64,000 nucleotides of DNA from Methylobacter tundripaludum (lineage in GTDB: Bacteria; Pseudomonadota; Gammaproteobacteria; Methylococcales; Methylomonadaceae). Position numbers and translations under genes: made by a program. The first letter of the stretch is position 1. Every line of letters starts with the position of its first letter. Below are positions 54,651-64,000 of the stretch, piece after piece. The stretch spans positions 1 to 64,000 of the forward strand of contig NZ_PTIY01000009.1 in assembly GCF_002934365.1 (NCBI RefSeq). Direction: 5' to 3'. The notes below the pieces were generated by a model, which was not told the origin of the DNA, searched no databases, and saw only the letters and a program-made list of their open reading frames with translations.

Positions 54651-55217
54651 TCAAGCGCGGGACATGAACTTGCCGGTTTCGGTATTGATTTTGATCAACT
54701 CCTCGGGTTCCAGATATTCCGGCACCTGAACTTCCAGGCCGGTAGTGACCCTGGCGGTTTTGGTGCGCCCTGATGCGGTTGCTCCCTTGATCGCCGGGGC
54801 CGTCTCCACGATCGGCAGTACCACGGAACTGGGCAGTTCAATGCCCAGCACCGCATCGTCCACCAACAATGCCACGATGCTTTCCAGGCCTTCGGTCAGA
54901 TACTCGATTTGTCCTTCCAAGTCCTCACTGCTCAAGCTGTACTGGGTGTAATCCTCCATATTCATGAAAATATAATTGTCTCCATCGATATAGGAAAACT
55001 GCACCTTGGCGCGGACCAGGTCGGCATCCTTGAAAAAATCGTCCCCTTTTAGCGACTCGTCCAGTTTTTGGCCGGTTTTAAGATTGGTGAAACGGATCTT
55101 GTACAAGGTCGATGCGCCGCGGGATGACGGGCTCTTGGCATCGACCTGTTTAACCGCATGGGGTACGCCGTTTATTTCAACCACCATGCCTCTTTTTAAC
55201 TCACTCGCCTTTGCCAC
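54651..55217 (-). CDS. efpL: elongation factor P-like protein EfpL (YeiP)
   Basis: A 188-residue three-domain EF-P homologue that relieves ribosome stalling. KASELKRGMVVEINGVPHAV starts the KOW domain; the loop that carries the modified Lys in EF-P reads SPSSRGAST, with Arg at the tip, as in EfpL/YeiP, which works without modification. GTG at 55217 is chosen because GAGGAA lies upstream and the product matches family starts; a longer frame from 55259 adds an unrelated leader. Confidence 0.92.
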   Translation of the reverse strand: MAKASELKRGMVVEINGVPHAVKQVDAKSPSSRGASTLYKIRFTNLKTGQKLDESLKGDDFFKDADLVRAKVQFSYIDGDNYIFMNMEDYTQYSLSSEDLEGQIEYLTEGLESIVALLVDDAVLGIELPSSVVLPIVETAPAIKGATASGRTKTARVTTGLEVQVPEYLEPEELIKINTETGKFMSRA

Positions 55218-55432
55218 GCAAACTTCCTCTCGATTAAACTTGCCGGCAAAACGCAGCAAGGGTTTATATTAAAAAACAGCGCCGGATGGCCGGACTTAAG
55301 CCGCCATTAAACGGCATTATATCGTAGAATTTGCAGTTAAAGCCGCCTGCTATGCATGGCGTAACGAATTATCAGCGCTTTGGCGATCCAGGCGCTTCAT
55401 CCTAAATATTAATCAGCGATAAGTTAAAAACC

Positions 55433-56317
55433 ATGTTAAATAAAAAACCATCCCTCGGTTTCATCGGCATCGGCCTGATGGGTAAACCGATGACCTTGCG
55501 TTTGCTGGATGCGGGCTTTAGCGTCAATGTCTGGAACCGCAGCCCTGAAAAGCTCCAGCCGGTCATTGACGCGGGCGCTAAAGCCTGCGCTTCCGTAGCC
55601 GAGTTAGTCCGTGCTTCCGAGGTGATTATCCTGTGCCTGGCCGATACGGCGGTTGTAGAGTCCGTTGTACTGAATGATATTGCCCCCAACGGCGCAGCGG
55701 GCAAGTTGCTGATCGATTTATCGAGCATCCACCCGGAAAACACCCGGCAATTAGCGGCGCTGCTGCATCAAAAATGCGGCATGGGCTGGGTCGATGCGCC
55801 GGTTTCCGGCGGCGTCGCCGGTGCGGAGCAAGGCAGTCTGGCGATTATGGCGGGCGGCAGCGCGGAACATATCGAAGTTGCCCGGATCGTCCTAGCGCCG
55901 CTGTACAAACAATTGACTCACATGGGCGAGGTGGGCTGCGGCCAGATTACCAAGATCTGCAACCAGATGATCGTCGGCTGCAATGTGCTGGTTATTGCCG
56001 AAATGATGGCGCTGGCCAAACAGGCCGGTGTTGATGCGGGGCAAATACCCGTCGCATTGGCAGGCGGTTTTGCGGACTCCAAACCCTTGCAAATTGTCGC
56101 TCCCGAAATGGCGGTCGAAGCCTTTGAGCCGGTTAAATGGCGGGTTAAAACACTGTTGAAGGATTTGAACATGGCGGCCGATTTGTCCGCCAAACAGGGT
56201 ACATCAGTCCCGATGTCCGCCCTGGCCGCGCAGCTGATGCAATTGCACGGCAGCCACGGTTATCTGGAACAAGACCCTTCCACCTTAATCAAACTCTATA
56301 GTAAAACCGATGCTTAA
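55433..56317 (+). CDS. 2-hydroxy-3-oxopropionate (tartronate semialdehyde) reductase
   Basis: A 294-residue beta-hydroxyacid dehydrogenase. NAD(P) fold GFIGIGLMGKPMTLRLLDAG; substrate motif DAPVSGGVAGAEQGSLAI; catalytic Lys in GCGQITKICNQMIVG. The adjacent hydroxypyruvate isomerase (8-nt overlap) favours tartronate semialdehyde reduction to glycerate over 3-hydroxyisobutyrate. Glyoxylate carboligase, the usual third member, is not present. In C1-users this could salvage glyoxylate or hydroxypyruvate. Confidence 0.87.
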   Translation: MLNKKPSLGFIGIGLMGKPMTLRLLDAGFSVNVWNRSPEKLQPVIDAGAKACASVAELVRASEVIILCLADTAVVESVVLNDIAPNGAAGKLLIDLSSIHPENTRQLAALLHQKCGMGWVDAPVSGGVAGAEQGSLAIMAGGSAEHIEVARIVLAPLYKQLTHMGEVGCGQITKICNQMIVGCNVLVIAEMMALAKQAGVDAGQIPVALAGGFADSKPLQIVAPEMAVEAFEPVKWRVKTLLKDLNMAADLSAKQGTSVPMSALAAQLMQLHGSHGYLEQDPSTLIKLYSKTDA

Positions 56318-57080
56318 CTTTACCGCCAACCTGAGCCTGCTGTTTACCGAAGATACACTTATCGAGCGCTTCAAGGCCGCCAAGCAGGCGGGCTTTAACG
56401 CCGTTGAAATCCAATTTCCTTACGACCTATGCGCAACGGACATCAAAAACAAACTGGATGAATACGGCTTGAAACTGGTTTTGTTCAACATAGCCGCCGC
56501 CGATTTATTGCAAGGCGGCGAAGGGCTGGCCTGCGTGCCTGAAAAGCGCGACCAATTCAGGCAGGCCGTCGCTCAAGCCGTCGAATATGCCAAGCTGTTA
56601 AAGCCGGAAGCGGTCAATGTCCTGCCGGGACGTTGCCTGGACAAAACCCGCTTAGAGCAATATCTGCAAACCTTTAAGGAAAACCTGGGTTACGCCGCCG
56701 AGGCCTTTTCGCCGTTGGGCATCAAGACAGTGTTCGAAGCGGTCAACACTCACGACATGCCCGGATTTATCATCCATAGCGGTGCGCAAATGCTCGACGT
56801 GTTGGATCAGCTAAACCGCCCCGGCTTGTTCATGCAGTACGATATTTATCATATGCAAATGATGGGCGAAAAGCCCGAGACATTTATTGACGAACATGCC
56901 GATAAGATCGGCCATATCCAGTTCGCCGATTGCCCTGGACGCGGGCAGCCCGGTACAGGCCGGATTGATTTCGGCCGGGTGTTTTCAGCCATTGAGGATT
57001 CGGGCTATTCGGGATGGGTGGGGGCGGAATATAAGCCGGTTGGAACTACCGCTGAAAGTCTGGATTGGTTGACGGCATAA
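56310..57080 (+). CDS. hyi: hydroxypyruvate isomerase
   Basis: A 256-residue TIM-barrel of the xylose-isomerase-like superfamily. Opening MLNFTANLSLLFTEDTLIER, VFEAVNTHDMPGF (metal Glu), MQYDIYHMQMMGE (Asp, His) and HIQFADCPGRGQPGTGRIDF are the Hyi blocks. It interconverts hydroxypyruvate and tartronate semialdehyde. The start lies in the end of the reductase gene, so the two are coupled. Confidence 0.93.
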   Translation: MLNFTANLSLLFTEDTLIERFKAAKQAGFNAVEIQFPYDLCATDIKNKLDEYGLKLVLFNIAAADLLQGGEGLACVPEKRDQFRQAVAQAVEYAKLLKPEAVNVLPGRCLDKTRLEQYLQTFKENLGYAAEAFSPLGIKTVFEAVNTHDMPGFIIHSGAQMLDVLDQLNRPGLFMQYDIYHMQMMGEKPETFIDEHADKIGHIQFADCPGRGQPGTGRIDFGRVFSAIEDSGYSGWVGAEYKPVGTTAESLDWLTA

Positions 57081-57110
57081 GCCTCAACTTAAAGAACGGT
57101 ATTTAATCGC

Positions 57111-57167
57111 ACACGGATGATACGGATTTGGCGGATAAACGCGAATAAAAAATCCGCAAATCCGTGT
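57111..57167. repeat. imperfect hairpin repeat, ACACGGAT type
   Basis: ACACGGATGATACGGATTTG then GCGGAT (57111-57136) faces ATCCGCAAATCCGTGT (57152-57167). It lies between convergent hyi and the ferredoxin gene and may act as a bidirectional terminator. Confidence 0.65.
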
Positions 57168-57195
57168 TCTATTTTTTATCTGAGTGCAAGCCAGC

Positions 57196-57456
<261 letters not shown>

Positions 57457-57487
57457 TTACAACACGACATTGATGAACACTTAATGT

Positions 57488-58221
<734 letters not shown>

Positions 58222-58281
58222 TCAAAAAAAGCGGCAATTCTATACCAAGAATATGATTTTAAATACTCATTTAAGGAAATA

Positions 58282-58305
58282 ACTGCATGGACAGCTCCAT
58301 GCAGT
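58282..58305. repeat. perfect 10-bp hairpin between coaD and rsmD
   Basis: ACTGCATGGA (58282-58291), loop CAGC, TCCATGCAGT (58296-58305). It lies 10 nt after the rsmD stop on the minus strand and may end or stabilise that transcript; the U-rich tail is weak (TTATTT). Confidence 0.6.
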
Positions 58306-58315
58306 CACAAGCCGG

Positions 58316-58870
58316 CTATTCAGTACGCTCAAACAAATGATAGCCGACTTCGCCCGCGCTTTTGCTTTTCAGTTGCCGCCAGTTTGCGGGCATTCCTGAC
58401 CACTTGAAGTTGCGTTCGGTTTCAACATAAATCTTTGCATGTTTAGCCAGCCAGCCGTTTTCCTCCAGCAGCCTACAGGTTTGAACGGCCAGATTCAGGC
58501 CGAACGGCGGATCGAGAAACACCACATCGAAGGCTTGCGGCTCGCCGGCCAGATAGCGCAACACATCGCTTTGCACGACTTTTATCTGCCCGGCGGACAG
58601 CGCCGCCGCATTGTCCTTTAAGCAGCCGCAGGCTTGGGTATTATTTTCCACCTGGACGACCGACTTGGCGCCCCTGGAAGCGGCTTCAAAGCCCAAAGCG
58701 CCGCTGCCCGCATATAAATCCAGACACTGCTTTCCGACAATTTCATACTGCAACCAGTTGAACACCGTTTCCCTGACTCTTGCGGGCGTGGGCCTTAATC
58801 CGGGCGCATCGACAAAACTTAACTGCCGGCTGCGCCAGTCCCCGCCGATAATCCTGAGCTTATTTTTCAC
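58316..58870 (-). CDS. rsmD: 16S rRNA m2G966 methyltransferase RsmD
   Basis: A 184-residue RsmD. RIIGGDWRSRQLSF at the start, CLDLYAGSGALGFEAASRGA (SAM site) and VVFLDPPFGLN (DPPF). rsmD-coaD is a conserved pair. Its start overlaps the end of an M16 peptidase gene by 11 nt. Confidence 0.96.
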   Translation of the reverse strand: MKNKLRIIGGDWRSRQLSFVDAPGLRPTPARVRETVFNWLQYEIVGKQCLDLYAGSGALGFEAASRGAKSVVQVENNTQACGCLKDNAAALSAGQIKVVQSDVLRYLAGEPQAFDVVFLDPPFGLNLAVQTCRLLEENGWLAKHAKIYVETERNFKWSGMPANWRQLKSKSAGEVGYHLFERTE

Positions 58871-60185
58871 TCTTGTTGCCGCTCCCGCCCAGGGTGATGG
58901 TTTGCATTAGCTGCGGGTCGATGCGGCGCTTAAAGGCGTCTTTTATCGATGCGGCCGTCACTTTTTCGACGTTTTGCTCGAACGTATCCAGATAGTCCAG
59001 AGGCATTTCATAAAAGCCGATCATCGATACATAGCTGGCCAGTTTTTTATTGGTATCGAAACGCATTGCAAAACCGCCGGTGATGTTTTTCTTGGCGGCA
59101 ATCAGCTCGGCTTCCGTCGGCCCTTGCGCGATAAAATCGGCCAGGGTTTTATTCAGCACTTCCAATGCCTGGCCGGTTTGGTCGTTACGGGTTTGCAGGC
59201 TGACCGTAAACGGCCCTTTTCGGAACATCGGCGCAAACGAACTGCCCGCGCTATAGGCCAGCCCGCGTTTTTCCCTGACTTCCTCAAACAGTTTGGACAC
59301 CAGTCCGCCGCCGCCCAGAATGTGGTTGCCGACATACAAGGCAAAGTAATCGGGATCTTTACGATAGGTGCCGGGCATCCCGACCAGAACATGGGTTTGA
59401 GTTGATGGGAAGTCAATATGCTGTTTGCCCGCTTTGACCGGCATGACCACTTCCGGCAACGGCTCCGGCTTTTGGCCGACCGGCAAGCCTGAGACTAGCG
59501 TCTCTACAGTATGCTCCGCCTGTTGTCTGGACAAATCGCCTACGATCACGACCACCGCATTGGCGGCGACATAATATTTCTGATAGAAGCTGCGCAGATC
59601 CGCCGCCTCAAAACCGGAGACCGTGACGATCTCGCCGGAAGTCGGATGCCCGTAGGGATGATCGCCGTACAAGGCCTTGTAGTAGGCGATACCGGCCAGC
59701 TCGGCAGGCGATTCTTCCTGTTGTTTTAAACCGGCCAAGGTCCGGTTTTTTTCCCGCTGGAAATCGGCTTCATTAAAACTCGGGCTGGTCAAAATGACCT
59801 GCATGGTTTCCAGCGCCTTATCGAACAGGGGTTTATCCGTTAAGGTTCGCAACGAAACGGACGCCATATCGATCGAAACACTGGCGCCGAACTGCGCGCC
59901 GACGCTTTCAAAACGTTGGGCGATTTGATCGGCATTCCATTGTCCGGCCCCGGTATCCAGCAATGCGGACGTCAATGCAGACAGGCCGAACTGACGGCCG
60001 TCACGCGCGCTTCCGGCGTCGAACGCCACCTGTATGTCCACCATCGGCAAGCCTTCGGTATGCACATAATAAACCCGGCTGCCCTGCGGCGTTTGCCAGT
60101 GTTCGATTTTTGCCGCGGCCTGCGCCGGGTTGCAAAAAGCCGCAAGCCAAGCGGCCAACATAAAACTTAACAGACGGATACGCAT
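58860..60185 (-). CDS. M16 peptidase-like protein, catalytically degenerate
   Basis: A 441-residue periplasmic protein with signal peptide (LAAFCNPAQA). It has the M16 fold but the zinc motif HxxEH is missing: the corresponding region reads GLSALTSALLDTGA. The C-terminal half keeps the VREKRGLAYSAGSSF substrate-binding R/Y motif. This is the pattern of the non-catalytic partner in M16 heterodimers (like alpha-MPP). It overlaps the active M16 gene upstream by one base (TAATG), supporting a 1:1 complex. Confidence 0.9.
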   Translation of the reverse strand: MRIRLLSFMLAAWLAAFCNPAQAAAKIEHWQTPQGSRVYYVHTEGLPMVDIQVAFDAGSARDGRQFGLSALTSALLDTGAGQWNADQIAQRFESVGAQFGASVSIDMASVSLRTLTDKPLFDKALETMQVILTSPSFNEADFQREKNRTLAGLKQQEESPAELAGIAYYKALYGDHPYGHPTSGEIVTVSGFEAADLRSFYQKYYVAANAVVVIVGDLSRQQAEHTVETLVSGLPVGQKPEPLPEVVMPVKAGKQHIDFPSTQTHVLVGMPGTYRKDPDYFALYVGNHILGGGGLVSKLFEEVREKRGLAYSAGSSFAPMFRKGPFTVSLQTRNDQTGQALEVLNKTLADFIAQGPTEAELIAAKKNITGGFAMRFDTNKKLASYVSMIGFYEMPLDYLDTFEQNVEKVTAASIKDAFKRRIDPQLMQTITLGGSGNKSEK

Positions 60186-61552
60186 TATCTAACTCCTTTT
60201 GTTGTCTTGGTCTCGGTGATATTGCCGGTGATCGGCAAGGGCTCCAGATAAGCGACGCTCAATTTGTCTTCAACCAGATACTTACGCGCGACGTCACGCA
60301 CTTGTTCCGCGGTAACCCGATTAACTTTTTCTACATATTCATCGGCCACTTTCCAGCCCAGGCCGACCGTCTCCAGCATGCCCAGCTGCATGGCCTGATA
60401 AAAACCGGAATCCCGCTCGTAAACCGCCTTGGCTAGTACCTGAGCCTTAATGCGCTGTAATTCATCGTCATCGACCAGCTTGATTTGCAGCCTGGTAATC
60501 TCGTCCTTTAGTGCGTTTTCCAGATCCCAGACGGTTTTTCCTTCGGCGGGCGTGGCTTCCAGCGTAAACAATTCCGGCAATCTTGAAGCCAGGCTATAAC
60601 TGGCTCCGACGGCAACGGCGATTTGCTTGCCGCGCACCAGTCCCGACTCCAATCTGGCGCTGCCGCCGCCGTCCAGCACTCCGGCCAGGACTTCCAGCGC
60701 ATACGCTTCCCATTCATGTTGCGCCGTCTTCAATACCGGCACCTTGTAGCCCATGACCAAGTACGGCAGTTTTGCCGGTAACTTGACCGTCATCTTCCGA
60801 ACGCCCAGCTGCTCGACTTCGGCCTGCGGCTTTAGCGGTTTAAGCTCGCTGGGCTTAAGATCGGCAAAGTATTGTTCCGCCAGCGCAAACACCGCTTTGG
60901 GCTGCACATCGCCGACCACGACCAGCGTCGCATTATTGGGCGCATACCAGCGCTGGTACCAGGCCTGAAGGTCGTCGACCTTGTAGTTTTCAATATCCGA
61001 AGGCCAGCCGATCACAGGATTTTTATACGGGCTGTTGGTATAAGCCATTGCATTGAAATGTTCCTGCATTTTCGCTTGCGGATTATCGTCCGTGCGCATC
61101 CTGCGTTCTTCGGTCACCACCTGCAATTCTTTTTTCAGCTCATCGGCCAACAGGTGCAGATGGCGCATCCTGTCGGCTTCCAGTTCAAAGCTGACCGCCA
61201 GCCTTGAAGCCTCCAGGGTTTGAAAGTAGGCCGTGTAATCCTGTCCGGTAAACGCATTTTCCTCGCCGCCGTTTTCGGCGATGATGCGGGAAAACTCGCC
61301 GGGTGCATGCTTGTCGGTGCCTTTAAACATCATGTGCTCAAGCATGTGGGAAAGGCCGGTGATACCGCCCGGCTCATAGCTTGAGCCGACCTTGTACCAA
61401 ACCTGGGACACCGCCACCGGAGACCGGTGATCTTCCTTAACCAGCACTTTTAACCCGTTCCCGAGCACATGCTCGGACACTTTAGTTGTCGCAGCATGGC
61501 TTGCAAAAACCGGTAGCCACAATAATGCGGCGCATAGTAATCGTTTGTTCAT
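60185..61552 (-). CDS. M16 zinc metallopeptidase, active subunit
   Basis: A 455-residue secreted M16 peptidase. The signal peptide ends ASHAA. GLSHMLEHMMFKGT is the inverted zinc motif HxxEH, with the distal Glu in FELEADRMRHLHL. ATG at 61552 starts a normal signal peptide; an upstream frame start at 61570 adds six residues. It pairs with the degenerate partner downstream. The substrate is unknown. Confidence 0.93.
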   Translation of the reverse strand: MNKRLLCAALLWLPVFASHAATTKVSEHVLGNGLKVLVKEDHRSPVAVSQVWYKVGSSYEPGGITGLSHMLEHMMFKGTDKHAPGEFSRIIAENGGEENAFTGQDYTAYFQTLEASRLAVSFELEADRMRHLHLLADELKKELQVVTEERRMRTDDNPQAKMQEHFNAMAYTNSPYKNPVIGWPSDIENYKVDDLQAWYQRWYAPNNATLVVVGDVQPKAVFALAEQYFADLKPSELKPLKPQAEVEQLGVRKMTVKLPAKLPYLVMGYKVPVLKTAQHEWEAYALEVLAGVLDGGGSARLESGLVRGKQIAVAVGASYSLASRLPELFTLEATPAEGKTVWDLENALKDEITRLQIKLVDDDELQRIKAQVLAKAVYERDSGFYQAMQLGMLETVGLGWKVADEYVEKVNRVTAEQVRDVARKYLVEDKLSVAYLEPLPITGNITETKTTKGVR

Positions 61553-61596
61553 AACTCCCTCTTGGGTCAATGTTAAGGTTCTTTTAAGTATCTTGA

Positions 61597-62316
61597 TTAA
61601 TAAGGATTGATAACGCTATCAACCGTTAAAATTTTATCTGCACGGACATTTTCTTCAGCCCGGACTTGAACAGTTTGTTGAATTTTACCCAAACGCCAAT
61701 ACCAGAAAATCAATTGATAGCTTCCGGGAGCAAGATTGTCGAACTGATAGTTGTCGCCGCTGGACACACGTTTTGTCAGCATATTTTTTTTGGAAAACAG
61801 TACCGTTTTAAGCGATTCGTTATCTTCGGATAACAGTTCCAAATCACCTTCCAGTTCAATTTTAAAGATTGCAGTAGCACCGGCGTCCAGGCTGGGAAGT
61901 GTTTGAATTTTTTGGCCGGTCGAGGAGGTCTCGGCAACGAAAAAATTTTGGCTTTGCTTGGTGTCGTTATGAAGCTGTATCGTATCGCCTAATGCCAATG
62001 CGATAGACTTTAACGACATTCCTTCAGTATTGGCGGTCAATTGATGTTGCTGAGGCGGCAAGTTTGCTTGAATCAGGCCGACATATAACTCATCCAGTTT
62101 GGCGTAATTGACCATATCGGCTTGATATTTAATTCCGCCCGTCTTCATTTCCCCATATATCGAAACCGCGCCGGGATCATTTTCCATCTTTTTGTTAATA
62201 GCGGGATGAGAATCGGCGGACAACATACCATAAACACCGCCTTTGCCTTTTATAACTTTAGGTGCGGCGGTACACGCGGACAGAATGACAACACTCAACA
62301 GGATTAAATATTTCAT
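61597..62316 (-). CDS. putative lipoprotein, partner of the cupredoxin
   Basis: A 239-residue protein with a lipobox (LSVVILSAC, Cys 15). Residues 90-170 read as a beta-rich domain (LALGDTIQLHNDTKQSQNFF) reminiscent of a cupredoxin fold but without the full copper ligand set; residues 185-215 (YQFDNLAPGSYQLIFWYW) resemble a carboxypeptidase-regulatory-like beta sandwich also seen in the neighbour. It overlaps the cupredoxin gene by ATGA, so the two are coupled. Function unknown; outer-membrane copper or redox protein is a guess. Confidence 0.7.
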   Translation of the reverse strand: MKYLILLSVVILSACTAAPKVIKGKGGVYGMLSADSHPAINKKMENDPGAVSIYGEMKTGGIKYQADMVNYAKLDELYVGLIQANLPPQQHQLTANTEGMSLKSIALALGDTIQLHNDTKQSQNFFVAETSSTGQKIQTLPSLDAGATAIFKIELEGDLELLSEDNESLKTVLFSKKNMLTKRVSSGDNYQFDNLAPGSYQLIFWYWRLGKIQQTVQVRAEENVRADKILTVDSVINPY

Positions 62317-62918
62317 TTGTTTATAATCTTTAAAGTCAGGTTTTTAATAGGATCTTTGCCGACGCTTAACTTGATAGACTCCGCTTTGTAGCGCAGATGT
62401 AACACGACCGCATTTAAAGTCCATTCGCCCTCCGGCAGATTGTCGATTAAAAAATCCCCAGGCCGGTCTAAAACCTGATAATAACGGTCAGGTAAAATTA
62501 TTATTTTGCCTTCCATGTTCTTATGAACCGAACAGTAATAATTAACAATACCGGTAGTTTTAAAAGCTTGCTCCAGTTTAGAGCCTTTTTCTCCCAGGCC
62601 TAAATCAAAACTCGTCAACGGGCTCAGTGAAAAAATATTATGGTCTATATCCTTGCTTTCATCATTGCTCCATTGAACCTTATCTCCGGCGGCGATAACG
62701 GTTAGCGGCGAATGAAATTCCGTGTCTTTTTGTGAAACTACATGTGTTTTCTGGGATTGACCCGATTTACCGGAACCCTCCGCCTGCATGTAAACAACCA
62801 GTTGTTTAACTTGCGCGGGCGCCTCAATATGGCCTGAAATGGATTGAGCCGCAATGGGTGACAGTGATGAGAAATAAGTCAAACCGGCTGCTAAAAAATA
62901 AAAACTAATTTTTTTCAT
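62313..62918 (-). CDS. plastocyanin-like cupredoxin
   Basis: A 201-residue exported blue-copper protein. The signal peptide ends SPIAAQS. Type-1 copper ligands fit His in DIDHNIFS, then Cys, His, Met in YYCSVHKNMEGKI. A C-terminal 60-residue segment (FLIDNLPEGEWTLNAVVLHL) is a beta-sandwich extension. Operon with the lipoprotein; divergent from the sensor gene, 41 nt away, implying shared control. Confidence 0.88.
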   Translation of the reverse strand: MKKISFYFLAAGLTYFSSLSPIAAQSISGHIEAPAQVKQLVVYMQAEGSGKSGQSQKTHVVSQKDTEFHSPLTVIAAGDKVQWSNDESKDIDHNIFSLSPLTSFDLGLGEKGSKLEQAFKTTGIVNYYCSVHKNMEGKIIILPDRYYQVLDRPGDFLIDNLPEGEWTLNAVVLHLRYKAESIKLSVGKDPIKNLTLKIINK

Positions 62919-62959
62919 CTTGGTGTTATTCTCGTTAAGTCAGTATATGAGCTTATCTT

Positions 62960-64000
62960 ATGAGCCTTAATAAAAAGATTTTTATCACCTTCTTTATTTC
63001 AGTCACGGCTTTATTATGCATCACTCTATACCTAATTGATACGCAAGCCGAACAGCATGAAATCAAACGAATTATTGCCGATCTGGATGCCGCGCAATTT
63101 CAGTTTCAACATGATCTGGAAGCCGAACAGAAACAGATCCAGACGCTGACCCGCGTGATAACCGCCGACCAAAAATTCCGCTCTTTTTTAGCGCAAATAA
63201 AAGATAATTTTTATCCCTTTGTTGAAGAAATCGGCAAAGATACAGACGCGGATTTTGTTTTTATGCTGGATGATGAGTCGGCCGTCAGAGCGCTTTATTC
63301 GTTAAACGGCCACAGCAAGCCGCCGATGGAAAACAACTTTTCCAGTTTTGCCGTCCAAACCAGCCTGGATTCGGGGGTGATGTCGTCAAAAATGGTCAGC
63401 TTGACTGAAGGCTTATATAGCAGCCATTTTATTCCGTTGAAAGAAAACCTGAACGATGAGTATGCGGTCGGCTTAATCGTGGTTTGCAATCAAATAAACG
63501 ACGGCTGGGTTGCCAAATTATTGTCTAAAAACAATTTGCTGCAAACCGTCTTTTTCAATGGGCGACACGTTGTTGCTAAAAATACCAGCCCGGAAATGGC
63601 CTCCGCGGTCCTGAGCCATCAGCCAGACATCCGGGAAAACGGCATATTCAGCTGGAACAATGAGCGTTATATCGCTAAACAAGTACTGTTCGAGCAACAA
63701 AACCAACAGGCAGGCTACATACTTAGCGCTAATCTGGATCAAGCATTGCGCACGTTCAAACAACTGCAGCACCAGGTTATATTGATAGGCGGAGGAATTT
63801 TATTGCTGGGCGCGCTATTGTTTATGTTGATTTCGCAACGTATCACGCGTCCGTTACGCTTAATCACCAAAGGGACGCTGGAGATTAAACAGGGCAATTA
63901 CCGGCATCGCATAGATTATCAAAATTCGGATGAAGTCGGGCAATTAGCCGCCGCGTTTAATGTGATGGCGAGCGATTTACAAGAAAAAGAGCTGATCCGC
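62960..64000 (+). CDS. membrane sensor protein with HAMP domain (3' end outside window)
   Basis: Open frame from ATG 62960 to the window end (347 codons). TM1 near residues 6-23 (IFITFFISVTALLCITLYLI), a periplasmic sensing region of about 240 residues with a double-CACHE-like look, TM2 near 275-295 (ILLLGALLFMLIS), then HAMP (QRITRPLRLITKGTLEIKQG and DEVGQLAAAFNVMASDL). The output domain is not in the window; kinase, diguanylate cyclase or adenylate cyclase are possible. Its divergence from the copper protein genes suggests it may regulate or sense with them. Confidence 0.85.
   Translation, partial: MSLNKKIFITFFISVTALLCITLYLIDTQAEQHEIKRIIADLDAAQFQFQHDLEAEQKQIQTLTRVITADQKFRSFLAQIKDNFYPFVEEIGKDTDADFVFMLDDESAVRALYSLNGHSKPPMENNFSSFAVQTSLDSGVMSSKMVSLTEGLYSSHFIPLKENLNDEYAVGLIVVCNQINDGWVAKLLSKNNLLQTVFFNGRHVVAKNTSPEMASAVLSHQPDIRENGIFSWNNERYIAKQVLFEQQNQQAGYILSANLDQALRTFKQLQHQVILIGGGILLLGALLFMLISQRITRPLRLITKGTLEIKQGNYRHRIDYQNSDEVGQLAAAFNVMASDLQEKELIR

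Noticed and set aside
54651..55259. Canonical elongation factor P
   Set aside because: The loop tip is Arg (SSRGAS) and the sequence matches EfpL/YeiP better.

Overview
The window reads as one contiguous stretch of a gammaproteobacterial chromosome. The evidence is gene content and order: tRNA-Val, thrS, infC, rpmI, rplT, pheS, pheT, ihfA and a MerR gene form one block; topA, smg, dprA and a LysM gene stand divergent to def, fmt, rsmB, DUF4390, ntrY and ntrX; rplM-rpsI, coaD-rsmD and orn complete the core. A C1-utilising lineage such as Methylococcales is plausible from the tartronate-semialdehyde reductase/hydroxypyruvate isomerase pair, the bacteriohemerythrin, the giant fused flavoprotein and the many dispersed hairpin repeats. 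That assignment is inference, because no methane monooxygenase or rRNA gene is present. There is no CRISPR array, prophage or intact insertion sequence.

Layout. 0-6 kb: Nudix hydrolase, Nif3-like protein, TPC-motif P1B ATPase, VIT-type iron/manganese transporter, GIY-YIG protein, type-5-like uracil-DNA glycosylase and bacteriohemerythrin, with four copies of one hairpin repeat between the genes. 6-15 kb, minus strand: an HrgA-like protein, tRNA-Pro(GGG), and the ihfA-pheTS-rplT-rpmI-infC-thrS block headed by tRNA-Val(GAC). 15-24 kb: a 1230-residue iron-sulfur flavoprotein, rsgA, a Ste24 protease, orn, a double CrcB/Fluc channel and serS. 24-29 kb is accessory: a DUF2281 antitoxin with a stub partner, a BsuBI/PstI-type restriction-modification pair, BrnT/BrnA, tsaC (core), a HEPN/MNT pair with a relic of a second MNT gene, and a 120-bp MITE-like element with target-site duplications.

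29-48 kb: topA to dprA, protein-maturation and rRNA-methylation genes, the NtrYX two-component system, rplM-rpsI, a three-gene lipid/sugar transfer operon, a zinc-ribbon membrane protein with an HEAGH motif, and a FixL/FixJ-like pair. 48-53.5 kb is the least ordinary part: a DUF2934 protein, a stand-alone FtsH-protease-like HEAGH protein, a 31-codon ORF, and two paralogous 50-57-residue membrane peptides, each with its own good promoter and terminator, on either side of a glycogen-debranching enzyme gene. 53.5-64 kb: rlmG, efpL, the glyoxylate/hydroxypyruvate pair, two tandem ferredoxins with coaD, rsmD, an active/inactive M16 peptidase pair, a blue-copper protein with a partner lipoprotein, and a divergent membrane sensor cut by the window end.

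The best candidates for undescribed biology are the paralogous micro-membrane proteins around glgX, the Fluc channel whose second half lacks TM1 and so should be inverted in the membrane, the single-chain Nfn-like flavoprotein, and the MITE that has landed inside a hairpin repeat.
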